Position numbers and translations under genes: made by a program. A DNA stretch of 64,000 nucleotides from Sclerotinia nivalis (lineage: Eukaryota > Ascomycota > Leotiomycetes > Helotiales > Sclerotiniaceae): NCBI GenBank assembly GCA_029531795.1, contig JAPEIS010000007.1, positions 2,170,001 to 2,234,000 of the forward strand, written 5' to 3'. Below are positions 33,937-45,746 of this stretch, in pieces. The notes under the pieces are model-generated. The model searched no databases and was not told the origin of the DNA. It saw only the letters and a program-made list of their open reading frames with translations. Every line of letters starts with the position of its first letter. Position 1 is the first letter of the stretch.

Positions 33937-36768
33937 ATGAGTCAAAATAATAGAAAAGCAAAGGCAAGAGGTAGAGGAGGACAAGCAGGCTCGGGTGATA
34001 ATTCTAGCAACAATACTCCAAATGGTGGTCGACCACAATATATGACTGTTGGGTCTGGAAGTGCACCGGAAAGTGCTGCAAGACTACAAGCGCTCCTCGA
34101 CAACGACTCAGGGTATGGAGGTAGTGTGGCCGGTGACAGCTCGAGCGGCTTGCCATCATGGAATCCTACACTGACCGAGGATAGACCTACTCCTCCGATG
34201 TCTTCTCTTCCCAGAGGACCATCGAACGAAATTTCCGAGAACGAGAGACGATCGCAGGCAAATGCAATACATCAACTATGGTACAATCAACATCGTGTCA
34301 CACTTGGCAGATCAATCAATCGTGTGGTGGAAACTTTGAAGTCGTTACAAGAAATGAACGCACAATGGCCAGCGATTTATCCCTCAGTTCAGCGCGATGA
34401 AGCTCAACACCAACGACAGGACCCACGACCAGGCTTGGTACATACACAAACTGGCATTAGATCCTCAACACCTGAGCCTCGCCCTGGGCAAGTGCGACGT
34501 GCTATGACATCTATTGGTGAGGGTAGCAGCAATGCAGAGTCAAGTCAAGCGGCAGAATCAAGAGCCACTCCGGAACCTCGGCTCGTGACCCCACAGATCG
34601 CACAGGAGTTTTCTATCCTGAAGCTAGACTTGAAGTTAGGAGCTTTACATCAAACCGAGTTGGTACATTCTTTAGAAAAGGCTTCGATCGCATCTCTGCT
34701 TGATGGAAAAATTAGTTCAAGCATCAACCATCTACTTTCACTACGAGAACGTATCGAGGATTCTTCGAGCAAGGTACTAGTAACCGGAGATTTAAATACT
34801 GGAAAATCTACATTCTGCAATGCACTTCTCCGAAGAAAGATTTTACCAGAAGATCAACAACCTTGTACTAGCATATTCTGTGAGGTTTTGGATGCGAGAG
34901 AAAATGGAGGAGTTGAGGAAGTACATGCGGTACACAAGGAAACTACCTACGATCGACATGATGAAAGCACTTATGACGTTTACACGATTCAAGACCTGGA
35001 ACAACTCGTTCTTGATAATGATACCTACACACAATGCAAGGTCTACGTAAAGGACGTACGCACGATTGACGAGTCATTACTGAACAATGGAGTGGTGGAT
35101 ATTGCAATTATCGATGCGCCTGGCCTCAACCTGGATACTACGAAGACGACTGCGGTTTTTGCTCGACAGGAAGAGATTGATGTCGTTGTTTTCGTTGTCT
35201 CGGCCGCCAATCACTTCACACAGACTGCGCGAGAATTTATCTGGGCTGCGGCGGCGGAGAAGGCATATATTTTCATGGTTGTCAACGGATATGATAATAT
35301 TCGGGATAAAGAACGATGCCAGAAAATGATATTGGAGCAAATTCAAGGTCTAAGTCCTAGAACCTTCAAGGAATCCTCTGAACTCGTCCATTTCGTATCA
35401 AGTAATGCCATTCCCACGGCTGCACTTGGTCCTCCTGGTCCACCGGGCGGAAGTGGCGGCGGAAGCGGTAGCTCTAGCGGAGGTGGAGGTGATGGACCAG
35501 ACTTCGACGATGGTTCGGATTCGAAAGGAAAGGGCAAAGGCAAGGATAAGGAGAAGATTAGAGATTTCGAGATTCTTGAACAGTCACTGCGTCGATTCGT
35601 TCTAGAAAAGCGGGCTAGATCCAAGTTGGCTCCAGCCAAAACTTACTTGCTTAATGTTCTAAGTGATATTCACAGTCTTGCCACTGTCAATTCAGAGGTT
35701 GCACAATCTGAGCTGGATCGTGTCACAAAAGAACTGGCAGATCTAGAGCCAATGCTCGAGGCTTCTCAAAAGGCGAAGGCTGAAGTGAGCGATGATATTG
35801 ACAGAACTATCGAAGCGACATGCAAAAATATCTACGACTACACTCGCTCGACGCTCAACGATACAATAGCAAGAACAGCCGATGGTGATCTTGGAATCCC
35901 ATATCCAGGGCTGTTCGGTGCTTTCCAATATGCAGATGACATTAAGGAGGCTATCATGTCGGAGATCTCTGCTACTGTTTCCGCCTGTGAAGAACATGCG
36001 CGTCGTAAGACAGTTGATGGTGTAACGCAAATCAAGCAACTAGGCATCTTACATCTCGGTGATGAGTATACAGACTTGAGCTTCAGAAGCGACATTATGT
36101 TCAAACGCAAGCGTGATATTCTTGCTAAGCATCTAGACATTGAGACTGAATTGTGGGATTTCTTCGATTTCTCAACCCTTTTTCAGCGACAGGAAAAGAT
36201 GGCTGGGACTGGTATGGCAATGACTGTCGCCACTGTTATCGGCAGTCGTGCAATTGGTGGTGTCGGATGGGTTGATGGTGCTATGTCTGCCGCAAAGATT
36301 ATGGGTAACAATAACTTGCGCAGATTGGTAGTGCCAGGAATCATCGCAGGAGGTATGTTTTACGTGATATCTCAGTTGCATGTATTTTCTTACTAATTCT
36401 TTCTAGCTATTGCCGCAGCCTACTATGTCCTAAACCAAATCCCTCAATCACTTCCACATCGTCTGTCCTCCAAGATCTCCGCTCAACTTGCCGCTATCGA
36501 CTACGTACACTCTAACAGTGATCGTATCTCTTCATCAGTACGTAAGGTCCTTCGATTCCCTGCTGATAATCTCCGTGTTGGTCTTCAACGTTCAGTTGAA
36601 CAACTCGGAACCAAGCGTGAAGAGACCAGAAAGATCAGAGGCGAAAGTGAAGTTGCCAGAAAGTACTTTGGAAATTTGGTCAACAAAAGTTCGGAGATTA
36701 GAAATAATGTTGAGAGTGTGGATTTGGAGGGACCAGCTCCAGGAGTTGCCGCTGCATATGATGCTTAG
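33937..36768 (+). CDS. FZO1: Mitofusin Fzo1, outer-membrane fusion GTPase
   Basis: Two exons, 33937-36352 and 36407-36768, give 925 aa. The 54-nt intron has GTATGT, TTACTAAT and CTAG and falls inside the transmembrane region, restoring GIIAG-AIAAAYYVL. The N-terminal 230 residues are disordered. A dynamin-type GTPase follows, with G1 GDLNTGKST (about 284-292), G2 PCTS, G3 DAPG (393) and G4 NGYD (450). A Gly/Ser/Lys-rich insert of about 45 residues (GPPGPPGGSGGGSG..., about 490-540) sits in the GTPase or just after it. Two hydrophobic segments near residues 760-825 anchor the protein in the outer mitochondrial membrane, and a C-terminal heptad region (VGLQRSVEQLGTKREE) matches HR2. It drives mitochondrial outer-membrane fusion. 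The N-terminal start is the first in-frame Met after stops and is less certain than the rest. Confidence 0.95.
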
Positions 36769-37314
36769 ATTCTTGTTATACCCCGATATCTCTTTTTCCC
36801 TTAACGTGTCAATGACTACTCCGTCGGTATAAAAAAATGGCGTTTTTTTATCAATTTACTTCAAAGACAATATGGGTTGTTGGAACAGGGGATGGATGGG
36901 AAGGTGTGGAAAATGAAATGCGAGCGGCGTTGGTCGTAGGATTTAGGATTGATTGTTGGCGTGCCTAGGTAGCTACTTCGGACTCCTCTCTCCACTTAAT
37001 TTACTCCGTAGAATGAAAAGAAAAGTAATACCACATCAAAGTGTCATATGGATTTCTTTTATGGTGAGACATGTGGGAACAGAATATTTGTGAACCTTGA
37101 TTTTAAGGCTCGGATTTAGCCAAGGCTGCCAAGCTTCAAGGCTACGAAATGAGAGCCGAATCATTGCCTACTACATGACGACTTGCGCGGGCACGCAGAA
37201 CACAACATCAAGTAATTTACATTTAATTCACCAACCTTCACACTAGATCCTCCAGATTGCCCTTCCAACCTACTTTCCATTTACTTCCCCATTTGATCAC
37301 TTCAAAGTACAACC
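36769..37314. other. Intergenic FZO1-VPS2
   Basis: 546 bp between two rightward genes. No coding frame. A C-rich pyrimidine stretch just before the VPS2 ATG is usual for fungal promoters. Confidence 0.5.
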
Positions 37315-38164
37315 ATGAACGTACGTCACTTCCCCTCCTCTTATCTCCCTCCACCCAACTAACCATCCTCCTCAGATCGTCGAATGGGCTTTTGGAAAGC
37401 GCATGACGCCAGCCGAGCGTCTGCGAAAACATCAACGGTCTCTCGAGAAAACGCAACGGGAACTCGATCGCGAGCGCACGAAGCTAGAAAATCAGGAGAA
37501 GAAATTGATTCAGGAAATTAAGAAGAGTGCGAAGAATGGACAGATGGGGGCGGCCAAAATTCAGGCTAAGGATTTGGTGAGGACGAGGAGATATGTGGAG
37601 AAGTTTTATAGTATGAGGACGCAGTTGCAGGCGATTAGTTTGAGGATTCAGGTATGTTTTTGTTGGAGGGAGGGGGAAGGGGTGTTGTTTGAGAAATTGG
37701 AAAAAGCAGGAGGAGAGGAAGGATATGAGAGGATGATGGCTAATTACTTGGGCGAATAGACGGTTCGAACGAATGAGCAAATGATGCAAGCGATGAAAGG
37801 TGCAACCGGAGTTCTGGGAAGCATGAACCGAAGCATGAATCTACCTGCATTACAGAGAATCGCCATGGAATTCGAGAAGGAGAACGATATTATGGATCAG
37901 AGGCAAGAAATGATGGATGATGCGATTGATGATGTAACGGGGTTGGAAGATGAGGAAGAAGGAGATGAAGTCGTAGAGCAGGTCTTGGAGGAGATTGGCA
38001 TTGATTTGAAAGCGGCTATGGGTGAGACTCCTCAGGGACTGCAGAGTTCGATGGTTCCTGAGGGGAGGGTTGCGCAGGCGGTTGGTGGGGGCGGGGGTCC
38101 TGGAGGTGCGGATCCCGGTGATGATGATTTGCAGGCGAGACTTGATAGTTTGAGGAGGGATTGA
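37315..38164 (+). CDS. VPS2: ESCRT-III subunit Vps2/CHMP2
   Basis: Three exons: 37315-37320, 37376-37651 and 37760-38164, giving 228 aa. The first coding exon is only six bases (ATGAAC). It is accepted because it adds MN to IVEWAFGKRMTPAERLRKHQ, the family N-terminus, and is followed by GTACGT...CAG (55 nt). Intron 2 is 108 nt (GTATGT...ATAG). The basic amphipathic N-terminal half (KTQRELDRERTKLENQEKK) binds membrane and polymerises. The acidic half (DDAIDDVTGLEDEEEGDE) is autoinhibitory. The C-terminal LQARLDSLRRD is a MIM1 motif that recruits the Vps4 ATPase. It works with Vps24 and Snf7 in sorting into multivesicular bodies. With VPS16, the window holds two unlinked genes of the same traffic route. 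Confidence 0.95.
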
Positions 38165-40510
38165 TAAGGGAGGGCTTGTTTGAGGAGAGATTGAATGGGA
38201 AGTGGAAATACATCATCGAACACGATCATAAGCAAATCGACATCTGCAAGAAGGGACAACCATACATCGCCATCAAGGTCGAAATGGGCAGCTCTCAGCC
38301 GATATATGGTAGACATTTGGAAGGAAAGGATACAATGTATTCCTTAATTAGTAGACTCACGATTTTTATATCGGCGTTAGTTACAGAGTTGTGGGAGGCG
38401 TTTCCATCCATGTATCTATTTTCTTGGAGGTTTGTGGGTTGGGCTTCAGAGAAATTTCACCTCGTCTTCACCACATGCAAACGGGAAGGGAAGCTTAGGA
38501 GTCCTTGGAGTATCATATTTTTTTTTCGTACAGTACATAGGTATTGGAACCAGGTTTAAATACAAGGATTGTACTACCACTTACTCCTCATTCCGTCTTC
38601 CTCGAAATGTCTGTTTGTGTGTAAACTCTGGATGATTTGATGATGATGATCTCCAAGCTTGGGTTTTGAGGATTTTGCATTCTTGATAGATGGTTATATG
38701 ATGGTTTCTTATGGTGCAGGTGCAATTGGATCGGGGAAAAGTAGTTGTTTAATTGAATGAATGAGTGAATGAATGGATGGATGGATGAATGGATGATTGA
38801 TTACCTACTTAGAGTCAGATGTAGATATAGACAGCGAGGGAGGGATGGAATTCTTCCTTTTATCCTTGGTGGTAGGTAGGTAGGTATTCAACCTTGTAGA
38901 TTTTGTTTGGTGAGGTTTGATTGGGTGGTGCGTGGGGGGAAGGTGGGCGGTAGTTATAGAAATTGATAGGTAGGTATGTATATTTAATTCTTATATGGGG
39001 AAGAAAAGATGAATAATTTTGGTATTTATATTTATAATAGGATTTTTGTTGGGTCTTGTTTATAAATACCTTTGATATGTAGTATGGTATTGTGATACAA
39101 AGATAGGTAGGTAGATAGGTACCAGACCAAGTTTTAAATCGCATATGAAAGGTACAATCCATAAATAGACAAGTACGGGTACATCGGGTAGGTACACTGC
39201 ACTGCAGTACAAAACTATATAGGTAGGTACCTGGGTGCTTGTACATATGGGCTCGCACATGCGTACGAAGTACATATTAGGCTTTGGGGATTGGGTGGTC
39301 ACAAGAGGTGGATTGGTGAGTTGTTCTCCCCTGCATTTGAAAAGCGAGGAAAGCCATGGCTGATTTGGAGATGGTTGATAGGTTGTCTATATGTAGGAAG
39401 GTAGATAGGTAGGTAAGATCTTGTCTTGTTTTGCTTTGGAGGGGAGAATGTTTGGATTTGTTTGGGTGATGGGTGATGGGAGATGGATTTGTGGTATGAT
39501 GATTTTATGGCTTTTTGTATCGTGATTCTTACTTGTGTTTGCTTTGAATCATCTTGATATACGGAGTATCCGTATATACCTAGGTAGATGTATAAATATC
39601 CATGAATCCAGATATCCCTTTGTGGGAGAAGCGAAAGAACCCAAGGTGACATTGAATGAAACGAAAGAAAATCTGGGGAAATCTCAAAATAAAGTTCTTA
39701 ATTGTGTTCTTTTTCCTCTTCTGCAGTGATGAGGCACAGTATTTCTTTTTATAGTACAAAATAAGAATCCTAGTAATACTAGTAATAGATAATTGTCATT
39801 CGGAATACTTGCGATACATAGTACTGACTGAGTAATCTTATATTCATAACTTTGTTTTCTTTGTATTGATTATTGATTTGTACTGTATCTACCCTTCGAA
39901 AACATATTACCTCATCATACAAGCCAATTATTAGGTATTCCTTCAAAAAAAAGTACGAACACTTCTTATCTATCTTTTTATGAAGTTATTCAAAAAAATT
40001 AGAAATATTTTGAATCTGATTAATATATCGAAAAATCCCAGCTCCGTGGTACTTTAGAGTGGGTTCCCGGAGTTAATCAATGTGAATGTGAGGGTCATAT
40101 CAAATACCCCACGAACGATGTCATGGGAGAGTAAATGGGTGATCCAAGCTAGAATTACTACCGGTAGGTAACTGTCAACCAGGAACCAAAACCAGTTGTG
40201 CTGCCCAAAACAAAACAACTTCAACTTCGACCCAGCAAAATTCATTCACAATCCATAACTTAAGGCGAATAAGTTTCTTCAACATTTAAATTCTGCGATC
40301 CTTCATCACACTTTCTTTTACCATTGTCATATTACAAAGTTTCCAATTTGAAAGCAAGGAAGCAGGAACGAAGAAACCACAACAAAAGAGCCTCTTTCTT
40401 TCCTTCGATAACGATCACCAGTCTCTTTACGAGACACATTTAACTAAATCTACAAACTGGCAGGAAATAAGAGGAGGAGCTTTTCCTCCCAAGGAGGTCT
40501 GCTCAACAGA
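38165..40510. other. Intergenic with simple repeats upstream of the PP2C gene
   Basis: About 2.3 kb with no supported gene. It contains GAAT/GGAT-type runs at about 38753-38800 and several TAGG/GGTA runs (about 38869-38884, 39100-39120 and 39395-39415) that produce spurious open frames on the minus strand. The 5' UTR of the phosphatase gene probably starts near 40300, in a CT-rich stretch. Confidence 0.5.
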
Positions 40511-42461
40511 ATGTTTGGCAGCTCTAGTTCCCCACCAAAAGACTCGCCCGCGGCTTCCAGCACACCTACTACTACCTCTTCCGAATCCAGCACCGATTCA
40601 TCAACCGGTCTCAATCACCAAGGCGATGCATCAACCGCATTAAAAGCTCTCGATGGTGAGAGTAACACATCGGAAAAGCGCAGCGGTAATGGTAGCCCCC
40701 CAGGTCGCGCAATTCCAGGCGATGGTTCAGGAGAGAAGAAACGCCGGAGTAGCGGGGTCGGTGGTAAAGCCAGCTCTCTTCTTGCCAGTGCGAAAAATTC
40801 ATTGCACTTCAGTCAAAGTCCTAATTCCTCGGGATTCATGTCTGGTAGATCGGGTGATTCGGTCACGCAGACGCCGTTGCAGAAGCTGGGAAAACAAGAT
40901 CCGGCATTGACGGTTCCGCAGGGTCAGCATAATAATTCGGCGGGAGAATCTCGTCCGGGTCCTAGATCTACGTTTAAGGTCGGGGTTTGGGAAGATAGAA
41001 ATAAGAAATGTCGTCGAACGATGGAAGATACACATGCTTTCTTGTATAACTTCTTACATACACCCGCTCCAGTTGTGGGAACCGATTCCAAATCGAAATC
41101 GGAAAAGTCGGAGAAAGTCGCAAGTGATTCATCCGATAGTCTTGCTAGGCCAGGATCTGCACAGTCGATGATGGAAACGGATAATGGTTATTTCGCAATC
41201 TTTGATGGCCATGCAGGTACATTTGCTGCGGATTGGTGTGGAAAGAAATTACATCTCATATTGGAAGAAACTATACGAAAGAATCCAAATACACCGATTC
41301 CTGAACTTCTCGATCAGACCTTTACAACTGTTGACGCGCAGTTGGAGAAACTACCTTTGAAAAACAGTGGCTGCACTGCGGTTACTGCGGTTCTTCGCTG
41401 GGAGGATAGGATACCAAACGCTTCATCTGCCACCGGTTCTACTGCTATTGCACCCGCAACCGTCGCTGCTGTCAAAGCTGCCGAGGAAGCCCCAAAGACT
41501 GAAGATAATGGTGTAGATTTGAGCAAATCCACTTCGCAACAACCAATTTCTGCTGTAAATGTTCCTACTGGAGATGTTCAGGCGAAACTCAAAAGCACTT
41601 CTTCCCGTGCCAGAGTTCTGTATACGGCTAATGTTGGAGATGCACGTATTGTATTATGTCGTAATGGAAAGGCTTTACGTCTATCTTATGATCATAAGGG
41701 TAGTGATGAGAATGAAGGAAAACGTGTTGCAAATGCAGGTGGTTTAATTCTCAATAATCGTGTCAATGGTGTTTTGGCAGTTACTCGTGCATTGGGAGAT
41801 GCATATATGAAGGATTTGGTTACAGGTCACCCGTATACCACTGAAACTGTTATACAGCCTGATGGTGATGAATTCATTATTTTGGCTTGCGATGGTGTAA
41901 GTATTTTCCCTTTCTTCGTATTGAATACTTCTAATTAAATCATGATAGTTATGGGATGTCTGTTCAGATCAAGAAGCCGTTGATCTCGTTCGTCATCAAC
42001 AAGACCCTGTCGCTGCAGCTAGACAACTTGTTGAATATGCTCTTGCTCGTTTCAGTACCGATAATTTGTCTTGCATGATCGTTCGATTTAATCGACCCCT
42101 CCTTGTTGCAACCGCAAAAGATTCTCATGCTGCTATTGGTGTCGAAGGCGATGGCAATATGGGATCTGGCAAACTATCCGAAGCAGATAAAATCGTCTCA
42201 GAATCCACGAAAAAGGTTAATGATGGCGCGTCAAATCTCGGTATTAGTGGTAGCAATAGTGGAGCTGGACATGATTCCAAGTTCGATGGAGCGGTGGAAG
42301 AAGATGAAGGAATAATCCCAATGGAAAGTGTAGTAGAAGAGGAACCTCAGTCTATGGAGAGTGATTCTTCAGCCCCAGAGATAGATTTAAGTGCGGTGGA
42401 GAAGGCAAAGGCGGAGGAGACGAGCAAAAACTTGCATTTACCGGAAGGAGCTGCTAAGTGA
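40511..42461 (+). CDS. PTC1: PP2C-family Ser/Thr phosphatase, Ptc1-like
   Basis: Two exons, 40511-41896 and 41949-42461, give 632 aa. The 52-nt intron has GTAAGT, TTCTAAT and ATAG and joins LACDG to [11 protein letters not shown], the PP2C signature. The N-terminal 155 residues are Ser/Gly-rich and disordered. The catalytic domain carries the metal-binding motifs RRTMEDTH (about 168-175), FDGHAG (231-236), VGDAR (about 377-381), ACDG-LWD (460-465) and FSTDNLSCM (497-505). An Ala/Lys-rich insert of about 60 residues lies between [13 protein letters not shown] and [10 protein letters not shown]. An acidic tail of about 120 residues follows. Ptc1-type phosphatases need Mg or Mn and down-regulate stress MAP-kinase pathways. 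The ATG lies at the end of a CT-rich leader. The Ptc1 assignment over other PP2Cs rests on the C-terminal motif block. Confidence 0.9.
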
Positions 42462-43280
42462 TATTTATTATAATAGCTGCTCAATCCACTGTTGTGTTTT
42501 ATATCTTGGGCGGGAAAGAGCAGTTTATGGAAGCGGAATTTCTTTTTCTTCCAGTTTTGCTGAATGTTTTAGGTTCGTTTAAGCGGTGGCAATTGATGAT
42601 GGCTTGAGGAGGTTTATCTAAGTTATGGTTTAGTGGGCGATGTGGATGGGGTGGGGAGGAAAGTGTTTGACAGGAGAGATTTCCAGTGGGTGGATAGGTG
42701 CTATGAATATGAATTTGGGGATGGGGATAGGTTGGTTGGGGGTGGGGGGAAGGCGGAGGTAAATTATATTACGCGAGGTTAGGCTACCAGCACACATTGT
42801 ATGCTTGATATGATATGATATGAATTGAAACGGAATGGAATGCAATGAAATGAAATGAAAGTATTGTTTACGCTTTTAGTGTTTTTTATACTTTTATACT
42901 TCTATGGCTTGTGTTTGTAAGGTTTTATGCTCTTATGGAGATTTACACTTTGATGGGTGGTGTTTTGTGTTTTCTTGTGTTGTGATGTCTTGTATTGTCT
43001 TGTCTTGTTATTATATATATATATATGTTAATTATAGTAATATATTCTTTGAAGAAGAGAGATTGGTTGGATGGCTGGATGATTTGTATAGTGTGTTGTG
43101 CGTGTGATGTGCAGGAAAAGGGGAAATGGGTGAGGGAGTAGTGTATTGTAGTTGTATATTCAGTAAGAAGTTGGTAGTACTTGGTAGATTGATATTTTAT
43201 AGGGTGATAGTTTGGATTTTGGTTTGGGTTTGGGTTTGGGTTTGGGTGTGAATAGATAGATTATAGATGTGCTGAATTGA
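42462..43280. other. Intergenic, border to the transposon block
   Basis: The 3' flank of the phosphatase gene, with G/T-rich simple sequence and a TATATA tract at about 43011-43025. No gene. The composition changes to strongly AT-rich transposon sequence just after this stretch. Confidence 0.5.
43219..43247. repeat. (TTTGGG)n telomere-like simple repeat
   Basis: About four and a half TTTGGG units, one base off the fungal telomere unit TTAGGG, lying some 35 bp before the left end of the pogo element. Confidence 0.8.
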
Positions 43281-43282
43281 TA

Positions 43283-43324
43283 ACGTGGTTTATCATCATG
43301 TGGGCCATATCATCATGTGGGCCA
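43283..43324. repeat. Putative left terminal repeat of the pogo element
   Basis: After a TA (43281-43282), the expected pogo target dinucleotide, the sequence ACGTGG is followed by two direct copies of ATCATCATGTGGGCCA (43292-43307 and 43309-43324). The position just outside the transposase C-terminus fits a terminal repeat, but the partner end lies beyond the window. Confidence 0.45.
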
Positions 43325-43392
43325 CTTTTACCTCAATTCGTACATTCAAATTCATATTATTCAACAACCACTAAATCAATTGATTGAAACTA

Positions 43393-44114
43393 TTAAGAAT
43401 CTAATAATCTAGGATCTATTATATTGATTTGACAAGTTCTTGAATTATGATTTGGCTTTCTATATTTACTACAGCATCTACTAGAAGATGCTTCCCTATT
43501 AGAATTCCCTCTATTTTGATGCTTGTCGCGTTGAATCTGAATATCAACTTCTTACTGAGATAATATATCTTTAGTTTTTTGTTCAGTAAGTATCCCTTCA
43601 TTACGTAGTTGAATCTTTTTAATGCGTCGATGTTTGCTTAATACCTCATTTGCTTTTCGAAGTATACGATTCTTTGTATTTAAAAGTGTATTTTTATAAG
43701 CTAATCTCTTTGTACTCTTAGTTAAAGCTAATACAGTCTCAAATATAGATGTAGAGGAACTTGATTGATGATAAACCATTCGAGATTTTACTAAAGTTGA
43801 TTGTAAAAGAGCTTCAGTTGGGTTGTGAAGTATTTGAGAAACCCAATAATTTAAATCGATGAATGAAGGGGTAGGTGTACGAATTCGAATATCTAGTTTT
43901 GAGAGTATAGCTTGAGGATCGAATGGTATTAGACCTGTTCCTCGAAAACCAGCTTTCATATTCTGAGCTGTAATTGATTGTTGATATGCAGCTTTGAAAA
44001 CTATAAAGAATTCAACCTTCGAGATATGGTTGATATAAGCCTTGATAAATCCTTCAATTTGATAACTATATGCCCGTTTCAATACATCAAAACATCCAAT
44101 ATCAAGTGGTTGGG
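43393..44114 (-). pseudogene. Pogo/Fot1-type transposase, C-terminal part
   Basis: Minus-strand frame beginning QPLDIGCFDVLKRAYSYQ and continuing through RGTGLIPFDPQAILSKLD, characteristic of the end of the DDE domain of fungal pogo transposases. After an in-frame stop at 43552-43554, the same frame continues to 43393 and ends in a zinc-knuckle-like CCSKYRKPNHNSRTC. The stop is probably a C-to-T mutation. The upstream part of the same reading frame lies at 63413-64000, on the far side of Gypsy-1. The TSD TTGGG at 44110-44114 marks the break. Nuclear DNA transposase; inactive here. Confidence 0.88.
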
Positions 44115-44549
44115 TGTTACACCACTACAATCCTTTATCACTAAGAAGTGATCAAGGGACTTATAGAAAGGCCGTGATGATTTCTATTAAAGATCAAATA
44201 GGGGCTTGGTAAGAATGAAGATATAACGATTGTATTGTATAATAACTATAGTGTTTAAACTAATAATTGTTCTTGAATACGAAGCTCTACAAATAAGGGA
44301 ATCCATCCTGCTTATATAGACCTTCGTACTTGGGAGCCCTAGAAGCCCTCGAAGCTCCAATGCTCCAGGAGCGTCGAGAACCTTCGAAGCTCCAATACTC
44401 CAGAAGCATCGGGAGCCTTCGAAGCTCCAATGCTCCAGAAGCATTGGAAGCCTTCGAAGCTCCAATGCTCTATCATATGATTTAATATTAATATGATCTA
44501 TACTCGTTTGTTTCTATAATCGATAACTGTAAGATCCGTAATCGTAACA
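44115..44549 (-). repeat. Gypsy-1 left (3') LTR, 435 bp
   Basis: Begins TGTTACACC and ends CGTAACA. It contains three full and one partial copy of a 35-bp unit starting CGAAGCTCCAATGCTCC at 44350, 44385, 44420 and 44455. It matches 50622-50963 plus 63390-63412 along its length. Confidence 0.9.
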
Positions 44550-44572
44550 TTATCTCCTATTTAAACTAAAGC

Positions 44573-45247
44573 TTGTTTCAAGTTTATAAGGTAAGACTAT
44601 ATTCTAAAAAAAGTGCAAAACTCTCTTTTCTCATTATATCTTCCTCCAGAATTAAGAAATCCTCATTTTCCGTTCGAAAACGTTCCGAACAGATTCTTCT
44701 GGTTCAATCTATCAATAATTGTAGAGTTGAAATATCTCCCTGTTTTTATTATTATAATGAAAAACTTCGTTGTATGAAAGACATTAATAATCCTCAGTGT
44801 TCTTATTGTTCTGAATATATTCTGGCTCGAATTCTCTATAATGCCAAATTTCTTCTGGAAGAAGATTAGGATCGGGAAGTGCTTCATATTTCGGATTGGA
44901 TTTCTCTGAATAAACAAGAAAAGAAATTAGATTGTGAAAAGGAAAAAACACTTGCTAAAATTTTGCGCTTGTATAAACAAAAGAAATTCCTATGCGATCG
45001 TAGAAAACGAATAGCTGATCGTAGCCTTAAATATTTGGATGAATTGAATGCTTTGGAAAAAAAAAAACAATTAACAAAAAAACAAACGAAAAAGAAAAGA
45101 ACAAACGAAAATGCTCCCAACCCTAACAATACTCTGTTCGATCTTTTGGAAAGTTTCGATCCTTCGTCTTTCTCGAATCCCCTTGATCCTTTCTGGGTAG
45201 ATCCGGATATCGCTGATAGAACACCTGCAGCTTTTCAAGGCAATTGA
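44573..45247 (+). pseudogene. Antisense accessory ORF of Gypsy-1
   Basis: On the strand opposite to gag-pol, in the space between chromodomain and LTR, one frame of 225 codons runs from 44573 to 45247 with a single in-frame TAG at about 44867-44869. The first half has spaced cysteines (NNCRVEISPC, CMKDINNPQCSYC). The second half is a Lys/Glu-rich coiled coil (KEKTLAKILRLYKQKKFL, then YLDELNALEKKK) followed by a Pro/Asp-rich tail ending PAAFQGN. I recall similar Cys plus coiled-coil proteins being abundant in fungal genomes, usually called hypothetical. The role is unknown. The stop can be explained by one C-to-T change. Confidence 0.65.
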
Positions 45248-45249
45248 GA

Positions 45250-45506
45250 TTCTTTCTGGATTCCCAAGTGTTTTCTGAATGTAGATAATCGAGCCATTTA
45301 ATTAAATACTTTATTGTATTTCTAATATACTTACAATCTAGTATTATTTCGACATCGTATTTGGCATTCGAATTGATAGATTCGATTATAGTTTCTGATA
45401 CATTCGGCACTCCTAGTGACGCTAATTCGAGTAAGGATATATAAAATACTAGATGGATATTCATAATATTTGGTAACTTCAATCTGAAATTAACAGATCC
45501 TACCAT
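45250..45506 (-). pseudogene. Gypsy-1 integrase C-terminus and chromodomain
   Basis: The minus-strand frame starts with LPNIMNIHLVFYISLLE, the end of the integrase (usual form PxMxIHPVFHVSLLE). It is followed by a chromodomain: YDVEIILDCKYIRNTIKYLIKW, then ENTWE. Chromodomains steer integration to marked chromatin. Only this segment is open. Confidence 0.85.
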
Positions 45507-45746
45507 TTCTTCGATTTCGAATAGTCCTAGTTTTTTGTAATCTAGTTTATCGTTTGATCGTTATATTTGAATATTTCTTCGAATCAAATAAACTTTATCC
45601 CCCTTTTTAAAAATAAATCCTATACTCCGTGATTTATTATAATATACAGCTGTTCGTAAGGCTATGAACTACAGATCCAATGAAAGCTGTTCGTGTAGTT
45701 CCTTGATTTCCGATATATCTTTTATAGCTTCGTCAGCATTCGCTGT

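Noticed and set aside
34820..35639. Short ORFs on both strands within FZO1
   Set aside because: They overlap the conserved GTPase domain in other frames and have no own features.
38860..39652. Tyr/Thr-rich minus-strand ORFs of about 80-132 codons
   Set aside because: They coincide with TAGG/GGTA simple repeats, with no recognisable family and no splice partners.
44350..44470. Regularly spaced 35-bp repeats resembling a CRISPR array
   Set aside because: The units are directly adjacent without spacers, lie inside an LTR, and the host is a eukaryote.
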